DNA of 64,000 bases. Origin: an uncultured Eggerthellaceae bacterium. Lineage in GTDB: Bacteria > Actinomycetota > Coriobacteriia > Coriobacteriales > Eggerthellaceae. Shown piece by piece: positions 15,441 through 24,044 of this stretch. The DNA lies in contig CANOHY010000004.1 in the NCBI GenBank assembly GCA_947565915.1, positions 10,568 through 74,567 on the forward strand, given 5' to 3'. The first letter of the stretch is position 1; every line of letters starts with the position of its first letter. The position numbers and the translations under genes are program-made. Below the pieces are notes generated by a model, which did not search any database, had not been told where the DNA came from, and saw nothing but the letters and a program-made list of their open reading frames with translations.

Positions 15441-16487
15441 CTAGTCCAGCGCGTGGGTGAGGTCGATGTTCATGTCCACTGCCACAGGTATACCTGCCAC
15501 CTGGCCACCATTCGAATACTGCCACATCACGATATCCAGCTTGTTGCTCGGAGCGGGCACGTCGTATTCTGCCCACCATATGTCGCGCTTCTCCATCTCG
15601 GAGCGCCGGTAGCGGGCCATATCCTGCGCGTTGCCATATACCATGGCATCGTAGCCCGCAGCCTCGATGCGCTTGCAGAACGCATCGGCTATCTCAGTCA
15701 TCTGGTCGGTCGAAAGGCCCGAAGTGCGCGACTGCGCCAAGTTCAGCACGTGTTCCTCGGAGTCGAACACAATGGGATACTGCAGATCGGCACCGCCGAG
15801 GTTCTCCAACACGAAGTTGGCTTCCTCGCGCGCCTCGTCGGGCGTATTCGCCTGCGAGAAGAAGTAGATGCCCCGATCGATTCCCGCATTGGCCGCACCT
15901 GCCAGATTATCGTGGAAGTACTCGTCCAAATACAGATCGCCTGCCGTTGCTCCCCGATAGCCAAGCCGAATCATGGCGAAGTCGATGCCATCGGCGGCAA
16001 CGGCACTCCAGTCTATCTGATGCTGATTCTCCGATACGTCGATGCCCAAGCGCGACTTCACCACCCCATCGTCCACATAGGCATAGCGTCCGTTCGTGCG
16101 ATCGAGCTTGCTCCAGTCGTAAGGGGAAACGTAAGCCTGCTCGGCCATGCGATCCGAAGCATCCCTGTCGACCAAAGGCGCCAGCAACACGATGCCCAAA
16201 GCAACCACCAGGGCAACTACCACCACGCCCACCACGTAGCGCAGGTTGCGTTTGAGAAAGCGAGACGTGGCATCACCCCGCACAGGGCCCTCGCCTTGCG
16301 AGCTTGCGTGCGCCGCCGCCGCCATGCGCGCGAGCTTCTGCTGACGCGTGGTGTAAGGCACGCGCCCTCCTGAGGTGCTGTCGCCCGAGCCGGGTTCTTT
16401 GGGTGGTTGATACGTGGGCACGTTAACTCCGTCATGCATCGGGAAAGAATGGCTGCCCGAGTCGTAGTTGGTTTCCCATTGGGCCAT
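15441..16487 (-). CDS. GH25-family lysozyme (muramidase), membrane-anchored
   Basis: 348 residues. A cytoplasmic basic segment (~1-75) is followed by one transmembrane helix (~78-102), then a linker, then a glycoside hydrolase family 25 domain from ~150 to the end, opening [14 protein letters not shown]. The catalytic acid pair lies in [31 protein letters not shown] is the usual family ending. It cleaves the MurNAc-GlcNAc bond of peptidoglycan on the outer face of the membrane and probably remodels the wall. It diverges from queF, with about 120 bases between them. The ribosome site is weak. Confidence 0.88.
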   Translation of the reverse strand: MAQWETNYDSGSHSFPMHDGVNVPTYQPPKEPGSGDSTSGGRVPYTTRQQKLARMAAAAHASSQGEGPVRGDATSRFLKRNLRYVVGVVVVALVVALGIVLLAPLVDRDASDRMAEQAYVSPYDWSKLDRTNGRYAYVDDGVVKSRLGIDVSENQHQIDWSAVAADGIDFAMIRLGYRGATAGDLYLDEYFHDNLAGAANAGIDRGIYFFSQANTPDEAREEANFVLENLGGADLQYPIVFDSEEHVLNLAQSRTSGLSTDQMTEIADAFCKRIEAAGYDAMVYGNAQDMARYRRSEMEKRDIWWAEYDVPAPSNKLDIVMWQYSNGGQVAGIPVAVDMNIDLTHALD

Positions 16488-16607
16488 TTCGGCAGAATGG
16501 GCGATGCGCTATGGGCTATTATACAGAGGTTGCGCGCACGCGGCCGCGTGCTAGCCGCCGATTGCCGCGCACCACCAAGGAAGATGCGCTTTTTAAGGAG
16601 ACGCTTC

Positions 16608-17072
16608 ATGGGAAAACATGACGAGCTCACCGTGCTCGGGAGCAAGACGCCAGTACCCACCGACTATGATCCCTCCATCTTGGAGACGTTCGAGAACGCG
16701 CATCCCGAGCGCGACTACTTCGTTACCCTGCGCTGCCCGGAGTTCACCACGCTCTGCCCGCTGACCGGCCAGCCCGATTTCGCCACATTGCTCATTAATT
16801 ACGTGCCCAACGAGCGCATGGTGGAAAGCAAGTCGCTCAAGCTCTATCTGTTCGGCTTTCGCAACCACGGCGATTTTCACGAAGACGTGACCAACATCAT
16901 CCTCGATGACCTCAAAGACCTCATGAAACCAAAGTATATCGAGGTCAAGGGCTTGTTCGTGCCACGCGGCGGCATAGCCATTCACCCGTTCGCCAATTGG
17001 GCAAACCCAGATTTCGACTATGATGAGGTTGCTCGAGCGCGCATGTTCGAGCAACTGGATTTGAACGCATAG
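16608..17072 (+). CDS. queF: QueF, NADPH-dependent preQ0 reductase
   Basis: 154 residues from ATG 16608, chosen for AAGGAG 7 bases upstream; longer in-frame starts have no ribosome site. It is the short (unimodular, YkvM-type) form. The catalytic cysteine is in [10 protein letters not shown] near residue 49, and the QueF motif [16 protein letters not shown] near residue 75 binds substrate and NADPH. It reduces 7-cyano-7-deazaguanine to preQ1 on the way to queuosine in tRNA. It is followed by a preQ1 riboswitch and a precursor transporter, so the two genes form a queuosine-supply unit. A perfect GCACGCGG/CCGCGTGC palindrome lies in its leader, but it does not look like a preQ1 aptamer. Confidence 0.95.
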   Translation: MGKHDELTVLGSKTPVPTDYDPSILETFENAHPERDYFVTLRCPEFTTLCPLTGQPDFATLLINYVPNERMVESKSLKLYLFGFRNHGDFHEDVTNIILDDLKDLMKPKYIEVKGLFVPRGGIAIHPFANWANPDFDYDEVARARMFEQLDLNA

Positions 17073-17141
17073 AGAGCACGCGCTCAGGTGCGGTAGGCAG
17101 GGCGGGCATGGCTCGCGAAGACGGTTCCCGGCCGTTCCGGG

Positions 17142-17177
17142 AGGTTGTTCGCAACATCCAACCTAAAAAAACTAAGG
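17142..17177 (+). promoter_or_regulatory. PreQ1 class I riboswitch
   Basis: AGGTTG (17142-17147) pairs with CAACCT (17159-17164) around the loop TTCGCAACATC. The A-rich tail AAAAAAACTAAGG (17165-17177) matches the conserved 3' tail of preQ1-I aptamers such as the Bacillus queC leader. The final AAGG doubles as the ribosome site of the transporter gene at 17190, so preQ1 binding would fold it into the pseudoknot with the loop TCC and shut off translation. This fits the gene it precedes exactly. No expression platform beyond the ribosome site is needed. Confidence 0.88.
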
Positions 17178-17189
17178 CAGGCACCAACC

Positions 17190-17861
17190 ATGAGGAAAAC
17201 AAACGCAAACCTGATGATATGCGCCATGGCCTTCGCCGTGGCGCTCGTCATTTCCAACGTGATCACCGCCAAGGTAATCCAAACGGGCATACCGCTATGG
17301 GGAAGCACCATCTTGGTTCCATCGGCCGTGATCTGCTACTGCATCACCTTCCTGATGACCGACGTAGTGGGCGAGATCTGGGGGCCAAAGGAAGCGCGCA
17401 CGGTGGTGCTTGCCGGCTTCGGCTGCCAGTTGATGGCCACAGCCCTCATCGTGATTGGCCAGCTGCTTCCACCCGCTGATACCGCCATGCAAGCAGCTTA
17501 CGAGATGCTGCTCGGACAGAACGTGGTGTTCGTCATAGCCAGCATGACTGCCTACCTCCTCTCGCAGAGCTGGGACGTGTTCGTGTTCCACCGACTGCGC
17601 GCGCACTTCCTGTCGCGTGGCACCACCACGCGCCATAGATGGATCTGGAACAATGCCTCCACCATGACCTCGCAGGTCATCGATACAGTCGTCTTCGTGG
17701 GAATCGCCTTTGGCCTGGGCATGGGATGGCTTTTCGATGAAGCGCTCAGCGTGCAGCTGGTCACCATGATGATTGGCCAATACCTGTGCAAGCTGGTGCT
17801 CGCGCTGATCGACACGCCCTTCTTCTACTTCCTTACGCGCAAGTGCACCACAAAGGAATAG
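17190..17861 (+). CDS. yhhQ: Queuosine-precursor transporter, YhhQ/VUT family
   Basis: 223 residues from ATG 17190, which sits 12 bases after the riboswitch AAGG; an upstream in-frame TTG lies inside the aptamer and is not credible. Six hydrophobic helices, with ITFLMTDVVGEIWG near residue 60 and WDVFVFHRLR near 135, identify the VUT family (PF02592), proton-linked importers of 7-deazaguanine precursors such as preQ0 or preQ1. Together with queF upstream and the preQ1 aptamer, the assignment is strong. The cell therefore reduces preQ0 itself and imports precursor when preQ1 is low. Confidence 0.93.
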   Translation: MRKTNANLMICAMAFAVALVISNVITAKVIQTGIPLWGSTILVPSAVICYCITFLMTDVVGEIWGPKEARTVVLAGFGCQLMATALIVIGQLLPPADTAMQAAYEMLLGQNVVFVIASMTAYLLSQSWDVFVFHRLRAHFLSRGTTTRHRWIWNNASTMTSQVIDTVVFVGIAFGLGMGWLFDEALSVQLVTMMIGQYLCKLVLALIDTPFFYFLTRKCTTKE

Positions 17862-17936
17862 CACGGTGCCCGTGGGTTCTGGCATAATGGTAAGGTTGAA
17901 ACGAATGGACGGCGCAATATGAAGGAAGGCGCAAGC

Positions 17937-18809
17937 ATGCCAGGAATCGACATCAAGCCCGATGCGCAAGGTAAGGTGCGCGACCTCTACGACCTAGGCG
18001 ATAAGCTGTTGTTGGTAGCAACCGACCGCATCTCGGCATTCGATTACATCTTGCCCGACGAGATTCCCTACAAGGGCATCGTGTTGACGCAAATCAGCTG
18101 CTTTTGGCTCGACTATCTTAGCGACATCGTGGAAAACCATCTCATCTCGGCTGATGTGGCCGACTTGCCCGAGCAGTTCAAGCCCTACGCCGACTACCTG
18201 CGCGGGCGCTTCATGCTGGTGCGCAAGGCCAACATGTTCCCCATCGAGTGCATCGTGCGCGGATATCTGGCTGGCAGTGGACTTGCGGAATACGAGCAAA
18301 ATGGAACGGTTTGCGGCATAGAACTGCCTGCTGGGCTCGTGAACTCCTCGAAGCTCCCCGAACCCATCTTCACGCCCTCTACCAAGGCTGAGATAGGCGA
18401 TCACGACGAGAACATCAGCTTCGAGCGCTGCGCGCAGATCATCGGCGAGAACGATGCCGCTGCCTTGCGCTACCTGTCGCTGGCAGTGTACGAAAAGGCG
18501 CGCGACCACGCCGAGAAGCAGGGCATCATCATAGCCGACACCAAGTTCGAGTTCGGTCGCTTGGGCGATGACATCATCCTGGCCGACGAGGTGCTGACCC
18601 CCGATTCGTCGCGCTTCTGGCCCGGCGACGACTACCAGCCCGGGCGCAGCCAAGCAAGCTACGACAAGCAGTTCGTGCGCGACTGGCTTTCCGCCAACTG
18701 GGACAAGACAGGCGAGCCACCGCACCTACCCGATGACATCATCCAGAAGACGAGCGAGAAGTACATCCAGGCATACGAGACCATCACTGGTCGCACGTTC
18801 GATTTTTAG
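17937..18809 (+). CDS. purC: PurC, SAICAR synthetase
   Basis: 290 residues from ATG 17937, chosen because GAAGGAAGG lies 7 bases upstream. [25 protein letters not shown] at the N-terminus binds [11 protein letters not shown] near 105, TPSTKAE near 145 and [11 protein letters not shown] near 195 are family signatures. The length and the internal insertions match the longer, yeast-like class rather than the ~240-residue Escherichia form. It joins aspartate to CAIR in de novo purine synthesis. purB, which acts next, is 5 kb downstream on the same strand but separated by unrelated genes. Confidence 0.95.
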   Translation: MPGIDIKPDAQGKVRDLYDLGDKLLLVATDRISAFDYILPDEIPYKGIVLTQISCFWLDYLSDIVENHLISADVADLPEQFKPYADYLRGRFMLVRKANMFPIECIVRGYLAGSGLAEYEQNGTVCGIELPAGLVNSSKLPEPIFTPSTKAEIGDHDENISFERCAQIIGENDAAALRYLSLAVYEKARDHAEKQGIIIADTKFEFGRLGDDIILADEVLTPDSSRFWPGDDYQPGRSQASYDKQFVRDWLSANWDKTGEPPHLPDDIIQKTSEKYIQAYETITGRTFDF

Positions 18810-18817
18810 GAATTCGC

Positions 18818-19585
18818 ATGACCCAAAGAAACCCCATGAACGACCGCAATCTTGCGGACAAGACCGGCCAAACGCGCAAGAGCGCTGCTTCGGCTAAGCC
18901 CAAGAGCACCCGCGCGGCAACCTTGCGCGACCCAGCGCCCAAAACGGCAAAACAAAAGAAAGCCGAGGCCAAGGCGCGTGAAGAGCAGCGTCATAAGCGC
19001 TCGATGGTGCTCGATGTGCGCTTCGAGGACACGCCACGCTACAAGCACCTGCGCCATTACTGGTGGGGCTTCCTGATTACGGCGATAGCCTGCACGGCTA
19101 TATCGGCAGTCATCTCCACGCAAACGGGCGCGCTATTCCAAGAGAACCCCGATGCCCTTTACCTGGGCTTCATGCCGCAATCGGTGGCCAATGCCCTGAG
19201 CATCGTGCTGATGGTGGGAGCCTACGGCTTCATCATCGCAGCATTCGTCGTGGACCTCTCGAAGGTACGCAAGGCTCGCAACGAGTTCGAGCAGCTCGTA
19301 GTGAACAGCAACAGCAAGGAGATGCGCCGCAGCCAGAAGAAGCATCGCGCCGAGCTTCGCGAGCAAGAGCGCGCGAAGAGAGAAGCCGAGGCGAACGCGC
19401 AAACCGCACCACAGGAAGAGAAGCCCAAGGGAATCCGCGGGCTGTTCGCACGCAAGTCCAAAAAGGCCGAGAAGGACGCCATCGACAACGCCGTTGCCGA
19501 AACAGCTAGCACAGCCGATGAGACCACTGCCAGCAATAACTCAGATGCCTCAAGCGGTTCCGCGGACAAGAAGCAGGCGAAGTAA
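18818..19585 (+). CDS. Membrane protein with long charged tails, unknown function
   Basis: 255 residues. A lysine/arginine/alanine-rich N-terminal region (~1-70) is followed by two transmembrane helices (~85-105 and ~130-155) and then a highly charged, probably helical and disordered C-terminal region rich in Lys, Glu and Ala. No catalytic motif is visible. The start is 8 bases after purC, so the two are co-transcribed. It resembles unnamed actinobacterial proteins with this architecture; I assign no function. Confidence 0.7.
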   Translation: MTQRNPMNDRNLADKTGQTRKSAASAKPKSTRAATLRDPAPKTAKQKKAEAKAREEQRHKRSMVLDVRFEDTPRYKHLRHYWWGFLITAIACTAISAVISTQTGALFQENPDALYLGFMPQSVANALSIVLMVGAYGFIIAAFVVDLSKVRKARNEFEQLVVNSNSKEMRRSQKKHRAELREQERAKREAEANAQTAPQEEKPKGIRGLFARKSKKAEKDAIDNAVAETASTADETTASNNSDASSGSADKKQAK

Positions 19586-19610
19586 GGCGCAGCGTTCCTT
19601 CCGAGCGATG

Positions 19611-19643
19611 TGCCGCAGGTCTACTTTACATTGATCTGCGGCA
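19611..19643. terminator. Possible bidirectional hairpin at convergent gene ends
   Basis: TGCCGCAGGTC (19611-19621) pairs with GATCTGCGGCA (19633-19643) with one mismatch, loop TACTTTACATT. It overlaps the stop codon of the histidine kinase gene. There is no T-run, so termination is a guess. Confidence 0.35.
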
Positions 19644-21204
19644 GCTTCAAGCGCAGCTGATTGCGGCCAGCACGACCGCTCTTCCCGCTGCGTCCACCCT
19701 CGTTCAGCAAGGGAATATGAATGGTGAAGCAGGCTCCTTGGCCCTTGACGCCCTCAACCTGCACCCAACCGTTGTGGCGCTCAACTATTTCCTTCACCAC
19801 GGTAAGGCCAACACCCAAGCCGCCCTTCTCGCGGTCGCGCCCAAGATCGGCGCGCCAGAAACGCTCGAACACCATTTGCGCTTCCTCGGGCGAAAGCCCA
19901 ATGCCCGTGTCGCGCACCGAAATGCTGGCCATGTCGTGGTCGCGGCGAACGGTTACCACGATGGAGCCGCCTTCGTCGGTGTAGCGCACCGCATTGGAGA
20001 TGAGGTTGGCTGTTGCTTGGCGAATCATGTCGGGGTCGCCGAGCACGTACACGTTCGGATCGGATTCGAAGCTCAGCGAGAGCCCCGAATCCAGCACGTA
20101 TGCCTCGTGCGTGGCGATGATGTCGCTTACCACCGCGCCCACATCCACGACTTCCTTCTTGATGGGGTTCGACCGGTTCTCCAAACGCGAGAGCTTCAAC
20201 AGCGATCCCACCAAACGCGAAAGCCGCATTACCTCGTTGTCTACCGTGGTAAGGCGCTCTTCGTCCACGGGAAGCACGCCATCCACCATGGCCTCCACTG
20301 TGGACTGGATGGCCATCAGGGGCGTGCGTAGCTCATGGGCCACATCGGTGGTCAGACGCCGCTCCAGTTTGCGATCGCGCTCAATGGCACCCATCATCGA
20401 GTCGAAGGTTTGGCCAAGCCGCGCTATCTCGTCGTCGCCTTCCAAGTTCACGCGCACGGTAAGGTCGCCTTCGCGCACAGCAAGCGCCACGTTGGTGATG
20501 CGCTTGATAGGCCGCTCGATGCGACGTGCATAGAAGTAGCCCAGCACCGATGCCAGCACGATGGCCATGATGCTGGCGATGATCATGGCTTGGTACGATT
20601 TATCGCGAAACTCCTGGTCGCCTTCGCGCAGCAGCTGATTCGACCCATACACCCAAACGCGCACGCTTCCCACAGGCTGATTGCCCGACACGATGGTTGC
20701 CGTGGTGGTGTTCTCCTCGTTTTGCAGAGGTGCAGTGGAGGGTATCGCGAGGCCTGGCGCAGCTTCGTTGAGCGTAGTGGAGTCGTAGAGCACGGTGCCA
20801 TTGGCATCGAGCACCTGCATGCCCACGCCCTTCGTGAGCGAAACGGCATTGCTGGCTGGCTGCAGGGCCATGCGATCGAGCTCGCCGCTTTCTGCGTAGT
20901 AGTTGCCGATCTGCTCGGCGATCACATCTGCGAGCGATTGCATGTTCTCGGTGGTGTAGGCGCGGAAGTACTGCTCCCAGATGATCGACACTACGCCGAT
21001 GGCCACCAATGCGGTTATGGCAGCGATGAACGAGAACGCAAGCGCAAGCTGTGCCCTGAACGAGATGTTGCTCCACAGCCCGCGCGATTCGCGCCTGCGG
21101 GAGTCGCGCTCTTCGAGGTCGCTGGTGAGGTCTGCCCGTCCACGGTCCTCGCTCGGATGGGCAGATGTCACTTCGACCGATTCCACTTGATCCAGCGAAG
21201 CCAT
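19621..21204 (-). CDS. Sensor histidine kinase
   Basis: 527 residues. Topology is a cytoplasmic N-tail, transmembrane helix ~50-75, an extracytoplasmic sensor of about 130 residues, transmembrane helix ~205-226, HAMP ~227-280, then the phosphoacceptor VAHELRTPL with its histidine near residue 285, and an ATPase domain with DTGIGLSPEEA and GLGVGLTVVKEIVERH near 435-470. The sensor shows no ligand motif. The gene is 16 bases downstream of its response regulator, and the pair is a typical OmpR/PhoB-type system. The signal is unknown; the wall- and envelope-related neighbours make an envelope cue plausible. Confidence 0.92.
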   Translation of the reverse strand: MASLDQVESVEVTSAHPSEDRGRADLTSDLEERDSRRRESRGLWSNISFRAQLALAFSFIAAITALVAIGVVSIIWEQYFRAYTTENMQSLADVIAEQIGNYYAESGELDRMALQPASNAVSLTKGVGMQVLDANGTVLYDSTTLNEAAPGLAIPSTAPLQNEENTTTATIVSGNQPVGSVRVWVYGSNQLLREGDQEFRDKSYQAMIIASIMAIVLASVLGYFYARRIERPIKRITNVALAVREGDLTVRVNLEGDDEIARLGQTFDSMMGAIERDRKLERRLTTDVAHELRTPLMAIQSTVEAMVDGVLPVDEERLTTVDNEVMRLSRLVGSLLKLSRLENRSNPIKKEVVDVGAVVSDIIATHEAYVLDSGLSLSFESDPNVYVLGDPDMIRQATANLISNAVRYTDEGGSIVVTVRRDHDMASISVRDTGIGLSPEEAQMVFERFWRADLGRDREKGGLGVGLTVVKEIVERHNGWVQVEGVKGQGACFTIHIPLLNEGGRSGKSGRAGRNQLRLKLPQINVK

Positions 21205-21220
21205 GGGCGCTCAGATGCGA

Positions 21221-21928
21221 CTAGGCATTCTTGGTGGGATCTTCGAACCGATAGCCCACGCCATGCACCGTGTGCAGCCACTTCGGATTGCGCGGATTAT
21301 CGCCAATCTTGGCGCGCAGGTTCTTCACGTGCGAGTCGATGGTGCGTTCGTAGCCCTCGAAGTCGTAGCCGAGCACCTTCTCGACCAGCTCCATGCGTGA
21401 GTACACGCGCCCAGGATAGCGCGAAAGCGTAGTGAGCAGCTTGAATTCGGATGCCGTCAAATCCACTTCCTTGCCGTTCACCAGCACCTTGTGGCCCGAT
21501 ACGTCGATGGTGAGGTCGCCGAATTCCAGCACTTCGCGCTGCGGCTCGGAATCGGAATGCACGCGGCGAAGCAGGGCACGCACGCGCGCTACTAGCTCGC
21601 GCGGCGAGAAGGGTTTGATCAAGTAGTCGTCGGCACCAAGCTCAAGCCCGATGATGCGGTCTTCCACCTCACCCTTGGCCGTAAGCATGATGATGGGCAC
21701 GTCGGAGTTGTCGCGAATGGCGCGGCAAACGCGCTCGCCCGGTACGCGAGGCAGCATGAGGTCCAAGATCACCAGGTCGAAATGATGCTTCGCGAACTCG
21801 TCGAGGGCATCTTGGCCATCGCCGATGGCTGTTACCCAATAGTTCTCGCGCTCCAGGTAGGCGGTAACGGCATCGCGAATCGCCTTGTCGTCCTCCACCA
21901 GCATGATGCGTCGTGTCTCGTTCGCCAT
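21221..21928 (-). CDS. Response regulator, OmpR/PhoB family
   Basis: 235 residues. A receiver domain has the acidic pair VEDD (11-14), the phosphoacceptor Asp56 in LVILDLMLP and the lysine in LIKPFSPREL near 105. A winged-helix output domain covers ~135-230 (TASEFKLLTTLSRYPGRVYSR, then YERTIDSHVKNLRAKIG). AAGGAG lies 6 bases upstream of the ATG. It is first in the two-gene unit with the kinase. It diverges from the Tat-motif surface protein gene at 22073, which is therefore a plausible regulated target, though no binding repeats were identified. Confidence 0.93.
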   Translation of the reverse strand: MANETRRIMLVEDDKAIRDAVTAYLERENYWVTAIGDGQDALDEFAKHHFDLVILDLMLPRVPGERVCRAIRDNSDVPIIMLTAKGEVEDRIIGLELGADDYLIKPFSPRELVARVRALLRRVHSDSEPQREVLEFGDLTIDVSGHKVLVNGKEVDLTASEFKLLTTLSRYPGRVYSRMELVEKVLGYDFEGYERTIDSHVKNLRAKIGDNPRNPKWLHTVHGVGYRFEDPTKNA

Positions 21929-22072
21929 TTCAGTCTCCTTGCACGCGTGTTGTCATACGATCAAGTTGATTCTACCGCCCTTATGGAGGGCTTGTCGGGG
22001 CCATGGGCTTTAATTATAGCTTTTGTGGCTAAGAGGTAATCTTGCCTCGAAGAGGATGCCATAATTCAATAC

Positions 22073-23839
22073 ATGAGCAGAATGCAATCCCAGGGAAACC
22101 AAAGCAACCGGTCCGACCACAAGCGTGCCGTGTCGCGTGCGCGTCACACGCATGCGTCCGCTCGCTCGCAAAGCTCCAAGCGCAGCCCGGCAACCGCAGC
22201 TGCAAGGAAACCCCGAGCTGCAAGCGCACGCAAGGATGCGGGTGCTCGTCGGGGCGCAGATGCGCGACACGCATCTGCCGCGCGCAAGGCGACAGCTTCG
22301 CGCAAGCATGCAGCCAGCCGCAATTCATCGGCTTCGCGCCAGGGTGCCCTTTCGCATAAAGCTGCGAATGCGCATCGCGCCGAATCGCGCAAGCAAGCCC
22401 CGGCAGCTTCCGAAGCACCTGCCAAGAGCAAATCGCCCCTGCTTTCGCGGCGCGCTTTCGTGTATGGGGCCGTGGGCGTAGGCGCGGTGGCAGCCGTGGG
22501 CGTAGGCGCGGTGGCTCTGCGCAACCGAGGCAACGACAGCTCCGATTCCATCGACACGCTCTCGGTTCCCCAAGATGCGGTCGTGACCCAAAACGACTTC
22601 GAAGCCCTTGACGATTATGCGCTGCAGGTCAAGCTGCGCGGATCTTTCGATATCCCCTACGGAACGCTGATCTGGGCAAACGACTCCGACATTGCCGCAT
22701 GCCTCGTACCCACCGAATCAGGTTCGCCCCTAGCTAAGATTGCCATCCTGCACTTGAGCACGGGACTCCTGCAGAACATCCGCGAAGAAGCTGTTGGCAA
22801 GACCGAGGGCTTCGAGATGCTCGACGTGCGCGCAAACAGCTCGGGCGCGGTTTGGACCGAATCGAACATCATGGAAGGCTCTTGGCGCGTTTACTCCGCG
22901 CGCCTTGCCGGTGGCGCCCTGGAAGCACCTGTGCTTCTGGACGAAGGCACGAACGTATACGAAACGCCCACGCTGGCAGCCGTGGGAGGCCGCGCCTTCA
23001 TGCAGAAGATCCCCAAAGATACCACCGACCGGCAAAGCACCTCGCAGCTTATCTCAGCGCCTTTCGGAAGCAGCGATGCCACCTGCTACTACGAATCGCC
23101 GCGGCGCAGCGCCTCTCCCATCTATGCGGCCGATAACGCAGTGGTGATTGCACCGCGAGCAGATGTGTCTTCGGCAATCTATCAGCTCACGCGCATCGAT
23201 GCCGAAAGCGGCGAGGTCACCGATACGCTCGCGTTGCCCCAGAGCATGCGACCCCTGGAAGCAGCCTTTGGCAAGACGGGATTCATGTTCTCGTTTCCCG
23301 ACATCTACAACTTCGGCGGCGGCATCTCGAACTTGGGGACCTACGTTCCCTTCGCACTTCCGCAAAATGGCGATTACAGCGCGCAAGAGTGGTTCAGCTT
23401 CGCGCGCACGCCTACGGCGCCTCCCGCCTGGATGGACGACCTGCTCATCGTCAAGTCTACCTACGCCGTGTGCGGCGTGAATCTGACCGAGGGCACCTAT
23501 TTCGCCATCGACGTGGAAAACGGCGCCGATTCCTACGGCGAATACCTAGCCTCGAGCGGCCAAGGCAGCATCTTCGTCACCTACACGAACATCGACCATA
23601 CTCCCATCGAGGAAGAGCGCATATACGCTTGCCGCGTGAAGGTATGGGAGCGCATAGGCGAAAGCGAGCGTGCGCAGATGCAGGCAGAGGCTCAGGCGAA
23701 GGCTGAAGCCGAAGCTGCCGCTCAGGCCCAAGCCGAAGCATATGCGAAAGCTCTCGCAGAAGCAGAGGCGCTGGCAGCACAGGAGGAGCAAGCGCAGAAC
23801 GCGGCTTCTGGCCTCGAGCAAGGTGCGATAACGGGATAG
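22073..23839 (+). CDS. Putative exported protein with basic N-terminal region and Tat-like motif
   Basis: 588 residues. The first ~120 residues are almost entirely Arg, Ala, Ser, Lys and His in loose repeats. Then SRRAFVYG (~124-131) and a Gly/Ala/Val helix (~131-150) look like a twin-arginine signal or anchor placed far inside the protein. Residues ~165-520 form a predicted beta-rich domain with repeated strand-turn patterns, propeller-like, with no motif I can name. The last ~60 residues are an Ala/Glu/Gln-rich coiled coil. Two tandem 24-base copies (22469-22492 and 22493-22516) encode part of the hydrophobic helix. A start further downstream would leave a normal Tat protein, but the basic frame is open and continuous. 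Function unknown. Confidence 0.7.
   Translation: MSRMQSQGNQSNRSDHKRAVSRARHTHASARSQSSKRSPATAAARKPRAASARKDAGARRGADARHASAARKATASRKHAASRNSSASRQGALSHKAANAHRAESRKQAPAASEAPAKSKSPLLSRRAFVYGAVGVGAVAAVGVGAVALRNRGNDSSDSIDTLSVPQDAVVTQNDFEALDDYALQVKLRGSFDIPYGTLIWANDSDIAACLVPTESGSPLAKIAILHLSTGLLQNIREEAVGKTEGFEMLDVRANSSGAVWTESNIMEGSWRVYSARLAGGALEAPVLLDEGTNVYETPTLAAVGGRAFMQKIPKDTTDRQSTSQLISAPFGSSDATCYYESPRRSASPIYAADNAVVIAPRADVSSAIYQLTRIDAESGEVTDTLALPQSMRPLEAAFGKTGFMFSFPDIYNFGGGISNLGTYVPFALPQNGDYSAQEWFSFARTPTAPPAWMDDLLIVKSTYAVCGVNLTEGTYFAIDVENGADSYGEYLASSGQGSIFVTYTNIDHTPIEEERIYACRVKVWERIGESERAQMQAEAQAKAEAEAAAQAQAEAYAKALAEAEALAAQEEQAQNAASGLEQGAITG
22469..22516. repeat. Two tandem 24-base repeats inside the hydrophobic helix
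   Basis: Positions 22469-22492 and 22493-22516 differ only at the last base. They encode two copies of an eight-residue Val/Gly/Ala unit and double the length of that stretch of the helix, so copy-number change would stay in frame. Confidence 0.85.
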
Positions 23840-23851
23840 CTGCAAGTCAGC

Positions 23852-23993
23852 TAGCTGTCGAGCAGCTGTAGGTCGGCGGTGCGCTCGGGAAAGCTCTTTG
23901 AGCCGCTTGCGCAGCCAGTCGTGCGCTTGCTTGTTCGTGACGCCTTAGCTGGCGAGCAGCTGTAGGCGAAAGGAGCTTTCCCGAGCGCACCGC
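23852..23993. repeat. Composite direct and inverted repeat upstream of purB
   Basis: A 24-base unit at 23852-23875 recurs as a 23-base unit at 23946-23968 in the same orientation with one substitution and one deletion. A perfect 21-bp inverted repeat (23876-23896 with 23973-23993) begins directly after the first direct repeat and again shortly after the second. The long stem ends about 50 bases before the purB start and could be a terminator for the upstream gene or a remnant of a small mobile element. Confidence 0.75.
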
Positions 23994-24044
23994 TTCCGAT
24001 TCGAGTGGTATCCTTTTCAGCGACGAATCCAAGGGAGGGGTCTG

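Noticed and set aside
16517..16607. A riboswitch directly upstream of queF
   Set aside because: The leader has a GC palindrome but no A-rich tail or preQ1 loop. The aptamer is instead between queF and the transporter.
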